Shown here: piece by piece, positions 26,116 through 35,467 of the stretch | Numbering within the stretch: the stretch's first letter is position 1 | Layout: each line of letters starts with the position of its first letter | Origin: VFKI01 sp033762075 | Lineage (GTDB): Bacteria > Pseudomonadota > Gammaproteobacteria > DSM-16500 | Reading direction: 5' to 3' | Assembly (NCBI GenBank): GCA_033762075.1 | Contig: JANRLY010000027.1 | Span: 1-38,359, forward strand | Length of the DNA stretch: 38,359 nucleotides | Translations under genes and position numbers: made by a program | Notes under the pieces: generated by a model | What the model saw: only the letters and a program-made list of their open reading frames with translations | Databases searched by the model: none | What the model was told of the DNA's origin: nothing

Positions 26116-26880
26116 TCAAATAATTTTCTCGCCCATTCTTTGCCAACGGACAGGATGTTTGAAAGAATCAAAGCTGATTACAACATGCGTTGCTTTACCA
26201 ATAATATTCTCTTCTGGCATGAACCCCCAATAACGGCTATCTGCGCTATCATCACGATTATCACCCATCATAAAGTATTTACCAGCTGGCACAACGACAT
26301 CAAAATCATCATTAGGCTTGAGAGGAATTTGGAAAATATCATGAATAATACCTGATAAATTTTCACGTTTTTCGACAACATTCCAAGTATCTCCATCGGA
26401 TTGATCCCTCGTATTCTTAACAAATTGCTGAGGCATCATTTCATCATTAATAAATAGTACTTTATTAATATAACGAATATGATCGCCAGGCACACCAATA
26501 ACTCGTTTAATTAAATTCATTGATGGATCAGCAACACCATGAAAAACGACAATATCACCATGCTGTGGTTCATGATTTGACAATATTTTTGTGTGAAGAA
26601 TAGGTAAGCGAAGCCCATAGGCATATTTATTGACAAGAATAAAATCTCCCACCAATAATGTTGGCTTCAAGGAACCTGATGGAATACGATAGCCCTCATA
26701 CGTAAATGAACGGATTAAGAAAACAATCACTAAGATAGGAAAAAATGAACGTGCATATTCAACTGTGATTGAAAAAATTTTACCGTGTCTCTTATTCGAA
26801 AAAAATATTGCGTTGAGAAGAACTACTCCACCACTAATCAAAATTGCTAAAAAGAGTATCATTTCAAAATTAAATTGCAT
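26116..26880 (-). CDS. lepB: Signal peptidase I (254 aa)
   Basis: Two N-terminal membrane helices (near residues 6-27 and 46-57) are followed by the catalytic periplasmic domain. Ser70 lies in RIPSGSLKPTL and the general base Lys125 in NLIKRVIGVPGD; the box GDNRDDSADSRYWG is present. This Ser/Lys enzyme removes signal peptides from exported proteins. The ATG at 26880 has GTGGAG 6 nt upstream, better than the GTG/ATG six codons earlier. The canonical Met after the catalytic Ser is Leu here. It ends 8 nt from the convergent adenylyltransferase gene. Confidence 0.93.
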   Translation of the reverse strand: MQFNFEMILFLAILISGGVVLLNAIFFSNKRHGKIFSITVEYARSFFPILVIVFLIRSFTYEGYRIPSGSLKPTLLVGDFILVNKYAYGLRLPILHTKILSNHEPQHGDIVVFHGVADPSMNLIKRVIGVPGDHIRYINKVLFINDEMMPQQFVKNTRDQSDGDTWNVVEKRENLSGIIHDIFQIPLKPNDDFDVVVPAGKYFMMGDNRDDSADSRYWGFMPEENIIGKATHVVISFDSFKHPVRWQRMGEKII

Positions 26881-26894
26881 ATTAACTCCACTTA

Positions 26895-27083
26895 TCATAT
26901 CTTTCGGGCTTTATGTAATATTTTATTGATAAATTCTGTTTTCTCACTGGCATACCAATATTGACAGCCTGATCCTTTCAAAATATCAATCGCACTTGGC
27001 TTAATCAGACCTAAAGTCTTAATAGGCTGGTTTATCAAGAGTAAATCTTTTTGCTTCAAAAATAGCATCATTAAATTTTTCAA
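26895..27083 (-). CDS. Doubtful small ORF upstream of lepB (62 aa)
   Basis: Opens with TTG (27083) or nearby ATGs (about 27071) and lacks a clear ribosome site. The peptide (TLGLIKPSAIDILKGSGCQYW near its middle) matches nothing I know. It lies between ppsA and lepB in the same direction and could encode a real small protein or be chance. Confidence 0.3.
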   Translation of the reverse strand: MKNLMMLFLKQKDLLLINQPIKTLGLIKPSAIDILKGSGCQYWYASEKTEFINKILHKARKI

Positions 27084-27112
27084 ATTTTTAAATAGGAGAG
27101 TTTATAGAAGTA

Positions 27113-29479
27113 TTATCTTTTGTCAATTGACTTTAACTTCTTTGCCAACAAGAAGCGTGTTTTAATAACTGAATCAGGGCTCAGAGACATACTTTCAATA
27201 CCTTCCTGCATCAACCATTCTGCAAAATCAGGGTGATCTGAAGGACCTTGACCACAAATACCAATATATTTATTTTGCCTGCGACACTCGCTAATTGCTT
27301 TATGGATGAAATTTTTAACTGCCTCATTGCGCTCATCGAATAAGGACGCAACAATTTTAGAATCACGATCCAACCCCAAGATCAACTGTGTTAAATCATT
27401 TGATCCAATTGAAAAGCCATCAACATATTTCAAAAATGTTTTAGCCAAAATGACATTAGAAGGAATTTCACACATCATATATACTTTGAGCTGATTAGCA
27501 CCACGTTTTAATCCATAATGCTCCATCAATTGGATCACTCCCTTCAACTCATCAACAGTACGTACAAATGGAATCATAAGATTTGCATTCGTTAATCCCA
27601 TTTCATCGCGAACACATTTGAAAGCTCTGCATTCTAATTCAAAACAATTTTTAAAACGCTCATCTCTGTAACGAGAAGCACCTCGAAAACCGATCATAGG
27701 GTTTTCTTCGTAGGACTCAAAAAAATTTCCACCTAATAAATTTGCATATTCGTTTGATTTAAAATCTGAAAAACGAAATATTACTTCTTTTGGATAAAAA
27801 GCAGCGGCAATTTTCGCAATACCTTCCTTAAGTTTTTCGAGATAATACTTTTTTGGATTGGAATAAGAATTTGTTTTACGCAGCATTTCAGTTTGAATTT
27901 TTGGTGGTAATTTTTTATAGTTTAAAGCTGCATTGGGGTGAATACCAATATTGCTAATAATAAATTCTAAACGCGCTAAACCGACACCATCATTAGGTAA
28001 AAATTGCGTCGCAAACGCCTTATCTGGATTACCCAAATTGACACATACTTTTAATGGTAACTTTGGCATTTCATTGACAGTCATTTTATTGATTTGAAAC
28101 GGCAAGCTCCCTTCATAAATGTAACCCTTCTCTCCTTCAGCGCAAGATACCGTTACCATTTTATTAGCTTTTAATTTTTTTGTTACATCTCCACACCCCA
28201 CAATCGCAGGAATTCCCAGCTCGCGCGCAACAATTGCAGCATGACAAGTACGACCACCCTGATTTGTCACAACGGCAGCCGCTTTTTTCATGATCGGCTC
28301 CCAATCAGGATCAGTCATATGAGTCACCAAAACTTCGCCTGTTTTTAACTGATTAATATTTTTAGGATCCAATATCATCCTCACTTTACCACTCGCGATA
28401 CGCTGACCAATACTCAATCCTTCTGATAAAATTTTTCCTTTCTTAGTAAGTTGGTAGTGTTCTATAAATTGATTGTTTGCCTGACTTTTCACTGTTTCAG
28501 GGCGTGCCTGTAAAATATAGAGCTTTCCCGTTAAACCATCTTTTGCCCATTCAATATCCATAGGCATTCCATAATGTTTCTCAATGATCAAAGCGTATTT
28601 TGCAAGTGTGTGGAGATCATGATCATTGATACAAAATACACGCCTTTGCTTTTCAGGAACTTTGACAGTTTTGATCATGTGATTGGAATTTTTATCGTTC
28701 GCATAAACCATTTTATGAGATTTATCGCCTAATTTTTTTTGTAAAATAGCTAATTTATTTTTTTCGACGGCAAGTTTATATAAATAAAATTCGTCTGGAT
28801 TCACGTGACCTTGAACAATTGCCTCACCTAATCCATAAGAAGCATTAATCAAAACAACTTGGTCAAATCCAGATTCAGTATCCAGCGTAAACATCACACC
28901 GCTCACTCCTTTGTCGCTACGAATCATAGGCTGTACACCAGCGGAAAGCGAGAACTTCATGTGATCCAATTTATGATGATGACGATAAGCGATAGCGCGC
29001 GGCGTATAGAGTGATGCAAAAACTCGTTTAATCGCATGCAATATATTTTTTGTTCCTTTGACATTGAGATATGTTTCTTGTTGACCAGCAAAAGATGCTT
29101 CGGGTAAATCTTCAACCGTTGCTGATGATCGCACTGCAACAGCGTAAGCTTGCATATTTTTTAATGCAGAAATAATAGCACTTTCAAATGCAGGTGAGAA
29201 AGGCGCTTTAAGAATCCATTTTTTAATTTGTGCACTAGATTTTTTTAACTGAGTAATATTATTTATTTTTGTCGATGCAAGACAATATGATATTTTTTTG
29301 TCTAAGTGATTTTGTGATAAAAAATCTTTATATGCACTTGCTGTTGTGGCAAATCCATTAGGAGTATTTATTCCCTTTTTTGTCAAATGCTGAATCATTT
29401 CACCGAGCGAAGCATTTTTGCCGCCAACGCTTTCTATATCATCTGATCCAACTTCTGAGAGTTCAACAACGTATTTCAT
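27113..29479 (-). CDS. ppsA: Phosphoenolpyruvate synthase (788 aa)
   Basis: Makes phosphoenolpyruvate from pyruvate and ATP (giving AMP and phosphate), a gluconeogenic step. N-terminal ATP-grasp domain (GGKNASLGEM; AVRSSATVEDLPEASFAGQQET), central phosphohistidine domain (GGRTCHAAIVARELGIPAI, His phosphorylated) and C-terminal PEP-binding barrel (GIGQGP-type loop seen as GICGQGPSDHPDF). Length is normal (about 790 aa). The ribosome site is weak (AGAGA). A MITE-like repeat ends 22 nt upstream of the ATG, so its promoter must lie in or beyond that element. Suits a bacterium that uses amino acids as carbon source. Confidence 0.95.
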   Translation of the reverse strand: MKYVVELSEVGSDDIESVGGKNASLGEMIQHLTKKGINTPNGFATTASAYKDFLSQNHLDKKISYCLASTKINNITQLKKSSAQIKKWILKAPFSPAFESAIISALKNMQAYAVAVRSSATVEDLPEASFAGQQETYLNVKGTKNILHAIKRVFASLYTPRAIAYRHHHKLDHMKFSLSAGVQPMIRSDKGVSGVMFTLDTESGFDQVVLINASYGLGEAIVQGHVNPDEFYLYKLAVEKNKLAILQKKLGDKSHKMVYANDKNSNHMIKTVKVPEKQRRVFCINDHDLHTLAKYALIIEKHYGMPMDIEWAKDGLTGKLYILQARPETVKSQANNQFIEHYQLTKKGKILSEGLSIGQRIASGKVRMILDPKNINQLKTGEVLVTHMTDPDWEPIMKKAAAVVTNQGGRTCHAAIVARELGIPAIVGCGDVTKKLKANKMVTVSCAEGEKGYIYEGSLPFQINKMTVNEMPKLPLKVCVNLGNPDKAFATQFLPNDGVGLARLEFIISNIGIHPNAALNYKKLPPKIQTEMLRKTNSYSNPKKYYLEKLKEGIAKIAAAFYPKEVIFRFSDFKSNEYANLLGGNFFESYEENPMIGFRGASRYRDERFKNCFELECRAFKCVRDEMGLTNANLMIPFVRTVDELKGVIQLMEHYGLKRGANQLKVYMMCEIPSNVILAKTFLKYVDGFSIGSNDLTQLILGLDRDSKIVASLFDERNEAVKNFIHKAISECRRQNKYIGICGQGPSDHPDFAEWLMQEGIESMSLSPDSVIKTRFLLAKKLKSIDKR

Positions 29480-29501
29480 TTAAATTCTCTATATAATATA
29501 T

Positions 29502-29665
29502 TAGGGCGTATCCTCAATTACTTTGTTAGCTGCAAAATGAGCAGAATCAGCTAAAATTTCTGCAAATTTTCGTTAATATAACGCGATATTCTCCTCAAAT
29601 TTGTGAAAACTTTATCTCAATTCCTTCATTTTTTGCTTCAACAAAGTAATTGAAGACACGCCCTA
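29502..29665. mobile_element. MITE-like element with 26-bp terminal inverted repeats (164 bp)
   Basis: Positions 29502-29527 and 29640-29665 are inverted copies with 24 of 26 matches (outer end TAGGGCGT...). The inner sequence pairs imperfectly around a CGTTAATATAACG palindrome at 29571-29583, so the whole unit folds into one long hairpin. It has no ORF. The ends are TA, consistent with the TA target duplication of IS630/Tc1-mariner elements, which would make it a non-autonomous derivative. It sits in the gap between ppsA and the DUF4010 gene. Only one copy lies in the window. Confidence 0.75.
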
Positions 29666-29819
29666 ATTCATCAGTGAAAATTAACTTACTGAATCTTAAA
29701 AGAGTATAATACTTTTCTACATTACTGGGATGAATCATATTAATCTATTGATTCAATATGTATATATAATATCAATATACATATAAATGGATTAATATTT
29801 GCGCTATGGGAATCTAACC

Positions 29820-31058
29820 ATGCTAGAAACCTTAATATCCTTTTCTATTTCTCTGTTAATTGGATTACTCATTGGCGTGGAACGTGAGCACAGCCACCCA
29901 GAAGGTATTCAAGCCATTGGTGTCAGAACATTCATTTTATGTGCTCTGCTTGGGACGCTTGCTGCAACTCTGAATCAAGTCGGGCTCACACTTATTATTA
30001 GCTTATTCATCTTTACGATAATTTCACTCGGATATCTACGCTCTACTCAGAATAGAAGAAAAAAAATTGATGTGGGTACCACAACAGAAATTACAGCCGC
30101 CATTGTTTTTTGTTTAGGATATTTGGTTCCATCAGCAAGTTTTATCGCGATCATCATCAGTGCATCGGTTTTATTAGTTCTAGTCGAACGCAAACGATTA
30201 CATCACCTTGCTCGGAAAAAATTTAACCCTCACGAAATTGAAACTGCAATCATACTGGTCATATTTGCATTAGGCATTGTGCCTATTTTACCTAATCATA
30301 CGATTGATCCGTGGGGGCTTTTCAATCCACGAAATTTTGGTATTTTGATTATCACTATTTCGACGATTCAATTAGGTGGTTATATTGCAATTCGTTTATT
30401 CGGCGAACGTTTCGGAACGGCTATTACAGGATTATTAGGTGGTTTTATTTCAAGCACTGCTGTATTTGCCAATTTAGCAAATACATTACGTGCACATCCA
30501 AAATTTGTCTATTCGATTATTGCATCTGGTATTCTTGCAACCTTAGCTATGCTCATTGAAATTATTGCCATTATTTTTGTCGCATCTCCTGCTCTGCTTT
30601 TTTACACCATCACTCCTCTACTTATCATGTGTATTACGAGCATCATATTTGTTATTTTGTTGCTCTATCATAAGACAATAAAAAAAACATCTAGCCCACC
30701 AATTTCTTATCCGCTAAATTTAATTTTTATATTAAAGACTTCAGTTTTTATTGCAATTACACTCATTTTAATAACCATCGCAAAACGCTATGTCGGCACA
30801 AAAGGAGTATTAATGATTTCCTTTTTAGGGGGATTTTTTGAAATTCACGGAATCACTCTTGCCACCGTATTGCTATATCTAGACCATCATCTAACGAACC
30901 ATGAAGCCAGTTTAGTTTTATATACAGCAATACTTGCAAGTTTTCTTTCAAAATTTTTTCTGCTTTGGTCTTTAACTCCTAAAAGATTTGCTTTAAAAAC
31001 CTCACTCTTTTTGTTAGGAATTATTTTAATGGGTGGAATCACCTATTGGTTAACTTAG
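29820..31058 (+). CDS. MgtC/SapB N-terminal and DUF4010 membrane protein (412 aa)
   Basis: About 11-12 predicted membrane helices. The N-terminal part is MgtC-like (LLIGLLIGVEREHSHPEGIQ; GVRTFILCALLGTLAA) and the C-terminal part matches DUF4010 (GLLGGFISSTAVFANLA). MgtC proteins affect Mg homeostasis and intracellular survival, but the DUF4010 fusions are uncharacterised. The ATG at 29820 has GGGA about 9 nt upstream; a TTG at 29799 is the longer alternative. The upstream region (29667-29819) is very AT-rich, with TATATAAT-like stretches. Followed 18 nt later by the alcohol dehydrogenase, probably cotranscribed. Confidence 0.88.
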   Translation: MLETLISFSISLLIGLLIGVEREHSHPEGIQAIGVRTFILCALLGTLAATLNQVGLTLIISLFIFTIISLGYLRSTQNRRKKIDVGTTTEITAAIVFCLGYLVPSASFIAIIISASVLLVLVERKRLHHLARKKFNPHEIETAIILVIFALGIVPILPNHTIDPWGLFNPRNFGILIITISTIQLGGYIAIRLFGERFGTAITGLLGGFISSTAVFANLANTLRAHPKFVYSIIASGILATLAMLIEIIAIIFVASPALLFYTITPLLIMCITSIIFVILLLYHKTIKKTSSPPISYPLNLIFILKTSVFIAITLILITIAKRYVGTKGVLMISFLGGFFEIHGITLATVLLYLDHHLTNHEASLVLYTAILASFLSKFFLLWSLTPKRFALKTSLFLLGIILMGGITYWLT

Positions 31059-31076
31059 TAGGAGTTAATAACTATC

Positions 31077-32060
31077 ATGCAGAGTATGCGCCTAGACAAG
31101 CTGAAACAAAAATTGACATTTACGACAACACTAAAACCTGTGCCAAACGACAATCAAATTCTGATAAAAATTTCTGTCTGTGGTGTTTGTCGAACAGATT
31201 TACACGTCATTGATGGTGAACTCAATAATCCAAAATTACCGATTATTCCAGGACATCAAATAATAGGCACAATTCAAGCACTGGGAAAAAACGTTAATAC
31301 ATTTAGTATTGGGCAACGCGTAGGTGTTCCATGGCTCGGTGCCAGCTGCGGTCAATGTCCATTTTGTTTAACACGACGCGAAAATTTATGTGATCAAGCT
31401 CAATTTACAGGCTATCAAATTGATGGTGGATTTGCTGAATATTGCGTTGCTGATTATCGATTTTGTTTTCCAATCCCTAGCATGTATTCAGATGATCAGG
31501 CAGCGCCTTTATTTTGTGCAGGTGTGATTGGTTATCGTGCTTTACAAAAAACAGGTGACGCAAGACATTTAGGGATATACGGCTTTGGTTCAGCGGCACA
31601 TATTCTTACACAAGTCGCTCGCTATCAAGATAAAAAAATCTATGCTTTCACACGTACTGGCGACAATCATGCTCAAAATTTTGCTTTAAAATTAGGTGCC
31701 GTATGGGCAGGCGATTCGCATAGCATCCCACCGCACCCACTTGATGCGAGCATTATTTTTGCTCCAATAGGTGAGCTTGTTCCAATTGCACTTCGTAATA
31801 CCATCAAAGGCGGTATTGTTGTCTGCGCCGGCATACACATGAGTGATATACCTGCATTTCCCTATGATATTCTCTGGGGTGAGCGCACATTATGCTCTGT
31901 AGCTAATTTAACTCGAAAAGATGCAGAGGAATTTTTAACACTAGCACCTAAGATCCCTGTCAAAACTGAGGTACACACTTACCCACTGAAAGAAGCAAAT
32001 CAAGCACTCGATGATCTTCGCAGAGGACAATTTACTGGATCTGCTGTAATTGTAATTTAG
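31077..32060 (+). CDS. Zinc-dependent alcohol dehydrogenase family protein (327 aa)
   Basis: MDR-family zinc dehydrogenase. Catalytic zinc residues: Cys in CGVCRTDLH and GH in PGHQIIG. Structural zinc ligands: CGQCPFC and C in RENLC (C-x2-C-x2-C-x7-C), all four present. The nucleotide-binding loop GIYGFGSAAH is the common GxGxxA. Oxidises or reduces an alcohol/aldehyde with NAD(P); substrate unknown. Length is 20-30 aa shorter than the usual 340-350. It follows the DUF4010 gene by 18 nt. AGGAG lies about 12 nt upstream, looser than usual. Confidence 0.9.
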   Translation: MQSMRLDKLKQKLTFTTTLKPVPNDNQILIKISVCGVCRTDLHVIDGELNNPKLPIIPGHQIIGTIQALGKNVNTFSIGQRVGVPWLGASCGQCPFCLTRRENLCDQAQFTGYQIDGGFAEYCVADYRFCFPIPSMYSDDQAAPLFCAGVIGYRALQKTGDARHLGIYGFGSAAHILTQVARYQDKKIYAFTRTGDNHAQNFALKLGAVWAGDSHSIPPHPLDASIIFAPIGELVPIALRNTIKGGIVVCAGIHMSDIPAFPYDILWGERTLCSVANLTRKDAEEFLTLAPKIPVKTEVHTYPLKEANQALDDLRRGQFTGSAVIVI

Positions 32061-32076
32061 TATTGAATAAATGAAT

Positions 32077-32115
32077 GCGCCAAAAAAATTTGCATGAAAG
32101 CTATTTTGATGGCGC
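32077..32115. terminator. Imperfect hairpin between convergent genes
   Basis: GCGCCA at 32077-32082 pairs with TGGCGC at 32110-32115, and the inner A/T-rich arms pair partly (AAAAT/ATTTT). It separates the convergent alcohol dehydrogenase and 93-aa gene. There is no clear T-run, so this is only a candidate. Confidence 0.4.
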
Positions 32116-32124
32116 TGTGAAATA

Positions 32125-32406
32125 TTATTTATGATGTTTGGTCATCACATCTTTACTAATCATATCCTTATTCATTGCTTGGTGCATATTCATCATATTT
32201 TGGAAAACACCAGATTGCCACAATTTAATGCCACAATAGCTAATACAGACTGAGCTAACAAGTGATACAAGAATCACAAGTACAGCAATTAATTTTGCAA
32301 AACCAGCCCCAGCTTCTTTATGATGAGCAGCAGCTTTCATATATAAAAAGCAACCACCGAGTAATGCAATGAGAGTAAGTGAAAAAGCAATGTGGAATAC
32401 AAACAT
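32125..32406 (-). CDS. Small membrane protein, unknown (93 aa)
   Basis: Two predicted membrane helices (residues 4-24 and 36-62) and a polar, Met/His/Lys-rich C-terminal tail. A strong AAGGAGG ribosome site precedes the ATG, so it is well translated. It lies 69 nt after the outer-membrane lipoprotein gene in the same direction and may be the last member of the exporter operon. The Met/His tail could bind metal; this is inferred from composition. No family is recognised. Confidence 0.65.
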   Translation of the reverse strand: MFVFHIAFSLTLIALLGGCFLYMKAAAHHKEAGAGFAKLIAVLVILVSLVSSVCISYCGIKLWQSGVFQNMMNMHQAMNKDMISKDVMTKHHK

Positions 32407-32474
32407 AATATCCTCCTTGACAATGAAATGATAAATCTAATAGGTTAACCAATAAAAATCAATCATTAATTGTT

Positions 32475-33854
32475 TTAAAACCCCAATCCTAACGCTTTAT
32501 AAACCTGCATTACATCTTCTAGAACCAAGAGTTTTTGAGCATTCATGCTATAACGACTTTGTAAGTCGGTGAGGCGCGCTGTTAAATATGGAGGATAATC
32601 CCCTACGCCAGATTGATACTGGGCATGATATAGCTTTGATAAAGCCTGCGAGCTAATCACTCGAGCATGTGCAGCATTGAATGCTTCATTATCTTTTTGA
32701 TAAGAAATTAACGCACTATCGACCTCTTTAAATGCATTTAATACTGTATCTCGATAACTGATAATTGCCGATTCATATTGATACTTTGAAAGACGATAAG
32801 CACTCATTCTGCTTTGATAATCGAATACAAATTGTGTGATATAAACCCCATAACTCCAATAACTATTCGCACTTGAAATCAGTGTAGACAATGCAGTATC
32901 TGCATAACCATAATTTCCCGTGAGATTGATGGCAGGTAAGAAATTAGCGATATTTTGTTTAGTCAAATATCCAAAGGCAAGTATCTGTTGATAAGCTTCT
33001 TGAATATCTGGTCGATGTGCCACCATCACTGAAGGGATACCTGCTGGCACTAAATGAGTCATTTTTAATGTTTGAATATTTTTATTAATAACAATATGAA
33101 ATCTTTCTGGATACTCGCCCAACAAATAGGCTAACGTATATTTTAAAATCTGCTCCTGTTTTCTCAAATTGATTAAATTGATTTTAATTGTTTCAGCTTG
33201 ATTTTTTACAGTCTCTAATGTACTTGCATCAGTCATGCCACTTTTAAATTGATTCTGAGTCAGATGAACAATTTGATTTGCAGATTGATATTGCTGCTTG
33301 AGATTATAAATATTTGCCTTCATTGTCATTAATTGAAAATAAGTATCCACAACACTCGTGATCAAAGATAAACGTATCACTTCACTTGCGGCAGCAGCAG
33401 AAGCTTGATTTGCTTCAGCTTGTTTAACACTATTTCTAATCTGATTCCATACATCCACCTCATAAGAAACAGAGCCCGTGAGCTGCTGCAAATCATAAAT
33501 ATGAGTCCCTCCTGTTTGATTAAATAAATCAGGTGATGTCTTATTACGAGTAGAATTAAAATTCATATTTGCTTGTGGATAAAGAGCAGATTCATTTTGT
33601 GTCACATAAGTAGATGCAATTTGAATATTTTTCAAAGCAACCAAATAACTGCTATTATTTTTCACTGCTGTATCTACTAGTTGATTTAATTTTTTATCGT
33701 AGAAGTTTTTCCACCATTGCTTATTTAATTTAACATTTGATTTTGTTTTAAAATGCTCAGGAATATTTAATGTAGGGACTTCTGGTTTGCGATATAAAGT
33801 ACAACTAGATAACAATAGACTGAGAAATAGTATCGCATAAAGTTGCTTTTTCAT
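32475..33854 (-). CDS. RND/NodT-type outer-membrane efflux lipoprotein (TolC family, 459 aa)
   Basis: Lipobox LLSSC with acylated Cys18 after a normal signal peptide. Two repeated coiled-coil halves typical of TolC channels (residues about 60-220 and 250-450; YLVALKNIQIA; AHRPDIQEAYQQILA). The AHRPDI motif marks the NodT subgroup. It forms the trimeric outer-membrane channel for a tripartite pump. Its start overlaps the membrane-fusion gene by 4 nt, so it belongs to the same operon as the ABC exporter. Confidence 0.93.
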   Translation of the reverse strand: MKKQLYAILFLSLLLSSCTLYRKPEVPTLNIPEHFKTKSNVKLNKQWWKNFYDKKLNQLVDTAVKNNSSYLVALKNIQIASTYVTQNESALYPQANMNFNSTRNKTSPDLFNQTGGTHIYDLQQLTGSVSYEVDVWNQIRNSVKQAEANQASAAAASEVIRLSLITSVVDTYFQLMTMKANIYNLKQQYQSANQIVHLTQNQFKSGMTDASTLETVKNQAETIKINLINLRKQEQILKYTLAYLLGEYPERFHIVINKNIQTLKMTHLVPAGIPSVMVAHRPDIQEAYQQILAFGYLTKQNIANFLPAINLTGNYGYADTALSTLISSANSYWSYGVYITQFVFDYQSRMSAYRLSKYQYESAIISYRDTVLNAFKEVDSALISYQKDNEAFNAAHARVISSQALSKLYHAQYQSGVGDYPPYLTARLTDLQSRYSMNAQKLLVLEDVMQVYKALGLGF

Positions 33855-34783
33855 GCCTTAGCCTTGAGATAAACATCCACTAGTTGCCCAGGATATAGAT
33901 TAATATCATTAGGTTTCTTAAATTTAAAGATGATAGGTAAGACGCGCACATCGACTCTTTCGTTTCTCTGATTGGAAAGTTCGATATTAGGAATTGTGTA
34001 AGGTTGGATACTCGAAAATTCAAGTGGAATACTATAATTATTAAGTCCACGAATAAACATTGTCGCTTCTAACTTAGAAGGATCGGGCAAATTGGGCACC
34101 AGAATTTCATCGACAAAAGATCTCACTTGCATGTAGGGTGTAACAACACCCATTTGTACACTCGGCAACATCCCCTGAGTATAAGTATCATAACTTCCTT
34201 GCGGAGAAACATAATCACCCACTGCTGGGACAATACGCAAAATGACGCCATCTATTGTGGACTTAATAATATATTTATCGAGTTGTGATTTATCTGAGGC
34301 ATATTGTGCATTAGCAACGTTTAGATTAGATTGAACTAATTTGACGGCATAAATTGCATTGTCTAAGCTATTTTGACTGACAGATTTTGGATCTAACGTA
34401 TACGATTTTTGTATTTTATCTAATTGCTTTTGAACACTAGCAAGATTATCTTCAGCATATTGAATTTGCGCTAAATCCTTTTCCACAATTGCACGTTGAG
34501 TACTATCACTCAGCGCAAAAATCGGAGTTCCCTTTGTAATGACATCTCCATTTTTTAAATAAATTTCGATGACACGTCCCGAGACCTCAGAATAAATATT
34601 GACGTTGGAACCATTAGTCTGAAAACTTTCGACGATGCCTGTTGCATAAATACCCGTTTCGTAAGGATTAAAACTGATTGCAACGGGGGGCTGTGATTTA
34701 ATTTTTTCATTGTAGATAAATGCACTGATAATGCCAATAAGAATACCAACGATAGCAATCGTGAGTAGGTGTTTAATGTGCAT
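33851..34783 (-). CDS. HlyD/DevB-like membrane-fusion protein (310 aa)
   Basis: N-terminal membrane anchor (LLTIAIVGILIGIISAFIY), a biotinyl-lipoyl-like half (NIYSEVSGRVIEIYLKNGD), a long coiled coil (RAIVEKDLAQIQYAEDNLAS) and the second lipoyl half (GVILRIVPAVGD). It bridges the inner-membrane ABC transporter and the outer-membrane channel. The ATG at 34783 has AAGGGA; a GTG at 34801 is the longer alternative. It overlaps the ATPase gene by 11 nt. Closest in type to cyanobacterial DevB. Confidence 0.9.
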   Translation of the reverse strand: MHIKHLLTIAIVGILIGIISAFIYNEKIKSQPPVAISFNPYETGIYATGIVESFQTNGSNVNIYSEVSGRVIEIYLKNGDVITKGTPIFALSDSTQRAIVEKDLAQIQYAEDNLASVQKQLDKIQKSYTLDPKSVSQNSLDNAIYAVKLVQSNLNVANAQYASDKSQLDKYIIKSTIDGVILRIVPAVGDYVSPQGSYDTYTQGMLPSVQMGVVTPYMQVRSFVDEILVPNLPDPSKLEATMFIRGLNNYSIPLEFSSIQPYTIPNIELSNQRNERVDVRVLPIIFKFKKPNDINLYPGQLVDVYLKAKA

Positions 34784-35465
34784 TGTGATTCCCTTGATCA
34801 CTCATCATATGTCCATCTTCCATGTGGATAATTCGAGTAGCATAATCATAAATGCGATTATCATGGGTCACGACTATAATAGCGCGTTTTTCATTTAAAA
34901 TATGCTCTTTAATAAACGAAATGATTTTTTTACCCGTCTCGCCATCTAGTGAAGCCGTGGGCTCATCAAATATCAATAAATCAGGCTCCGTAATAATCGC
35001 CCTTGCAATCGCGACACGCTGTTGCTCACCTATGCTTAATTTATAGGGGGGCAAGGTCACACGTTTCGCGAGACCCACAATTTCCAGTGCTCTAGCTGCA
35101 GCCTGCATTGCATCATCCCAGGATTTTTTTTGCAAAATTAAGGGAATAGCAACGTTTTCTTGGCTCGTTAATCTAGGAAATAAATGAAAATCTTGAAAAA
35201 CGAACCCAATTGAATAGAGACGAAAAAGAGTCAGCGCATCATCCGATAAGCGCCAAATATCTTCGGATTTGACAACTACACTGCCTTCGTTAGGTCTTAA
35301 AATTCCAGAAACCATGCTTAATAGTGTTGTCTTTCCTGAACCGGATGGACCGACAATATAAAGCATTTCACCGTAATCAACATTAAAATTAACTTCTCGA
35401 ACGGCATACGTCAGATTATTGGCATCACCAAACCATTTAGTCACATTTTTGACTTCAACAATCAC
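34773..35465 (-). CDS. ABC exporter ATP-binding protein (DevA/LolD/MacB type, 230 aa)
   Basis: Walker A GPSGSGKTT, signature LSIGEQQRVAIARAI (canonical LSGGQ with I and E substitutions) and Walker B LLIFDEPTASLDGE; Q-loop VFQDFHLFPRL and H-loop VVTHD are present. It begins with GTG, with AGAGG upstream. It starts 2 nt after the permease stop codon and powers the pump together with the permease. The closest described group is DevA of the DevBCA pumps. Confidence 0.93.
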   Translation of the reverse strand: MIVEVKNVTKWFGDANNLTYAVREVNFNVDYGEMLYIVGPSGSGKTTLLSMVSGILRPNEGSVVVKSEDIWRLSDDALTLFRLYSIGFVFQDFHLFPRLTSQENVAIPLILQKKSWDDAMQAAARALEIVGLAKRVTLPPYKLSIGEQQRVAIARAIITEPDLLIFDEPTASLDGETGKKIISFIKEHILNEKRAIIVVTHDNRIYDYATRIIHMEDGHMMSDQGNHNAH

Positions 35466-35467
35466 AA

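Noticed and set aside
29490..29517. Hybrid ppsA promoter formed by the MITE end (TTGAGG) and a flanking TATATA
   Set aside because: It would start transcription only about 4 nt before the ATG and leave out the weak ribosome site, so it is unlikely to be the main promoter.
29502..29665. Rho-independent terminator at the MITE
   Set aside because: The long inverted repeat has TA borders and no T-run after a compact GC stem; a transposon-derived repeat explains it better.
30823..30835. AGGGGGATTTTTT inside the DUF4010 gene as another regulator site
   Set aside because: It lacks the CCCC half and lies in coding sequence.
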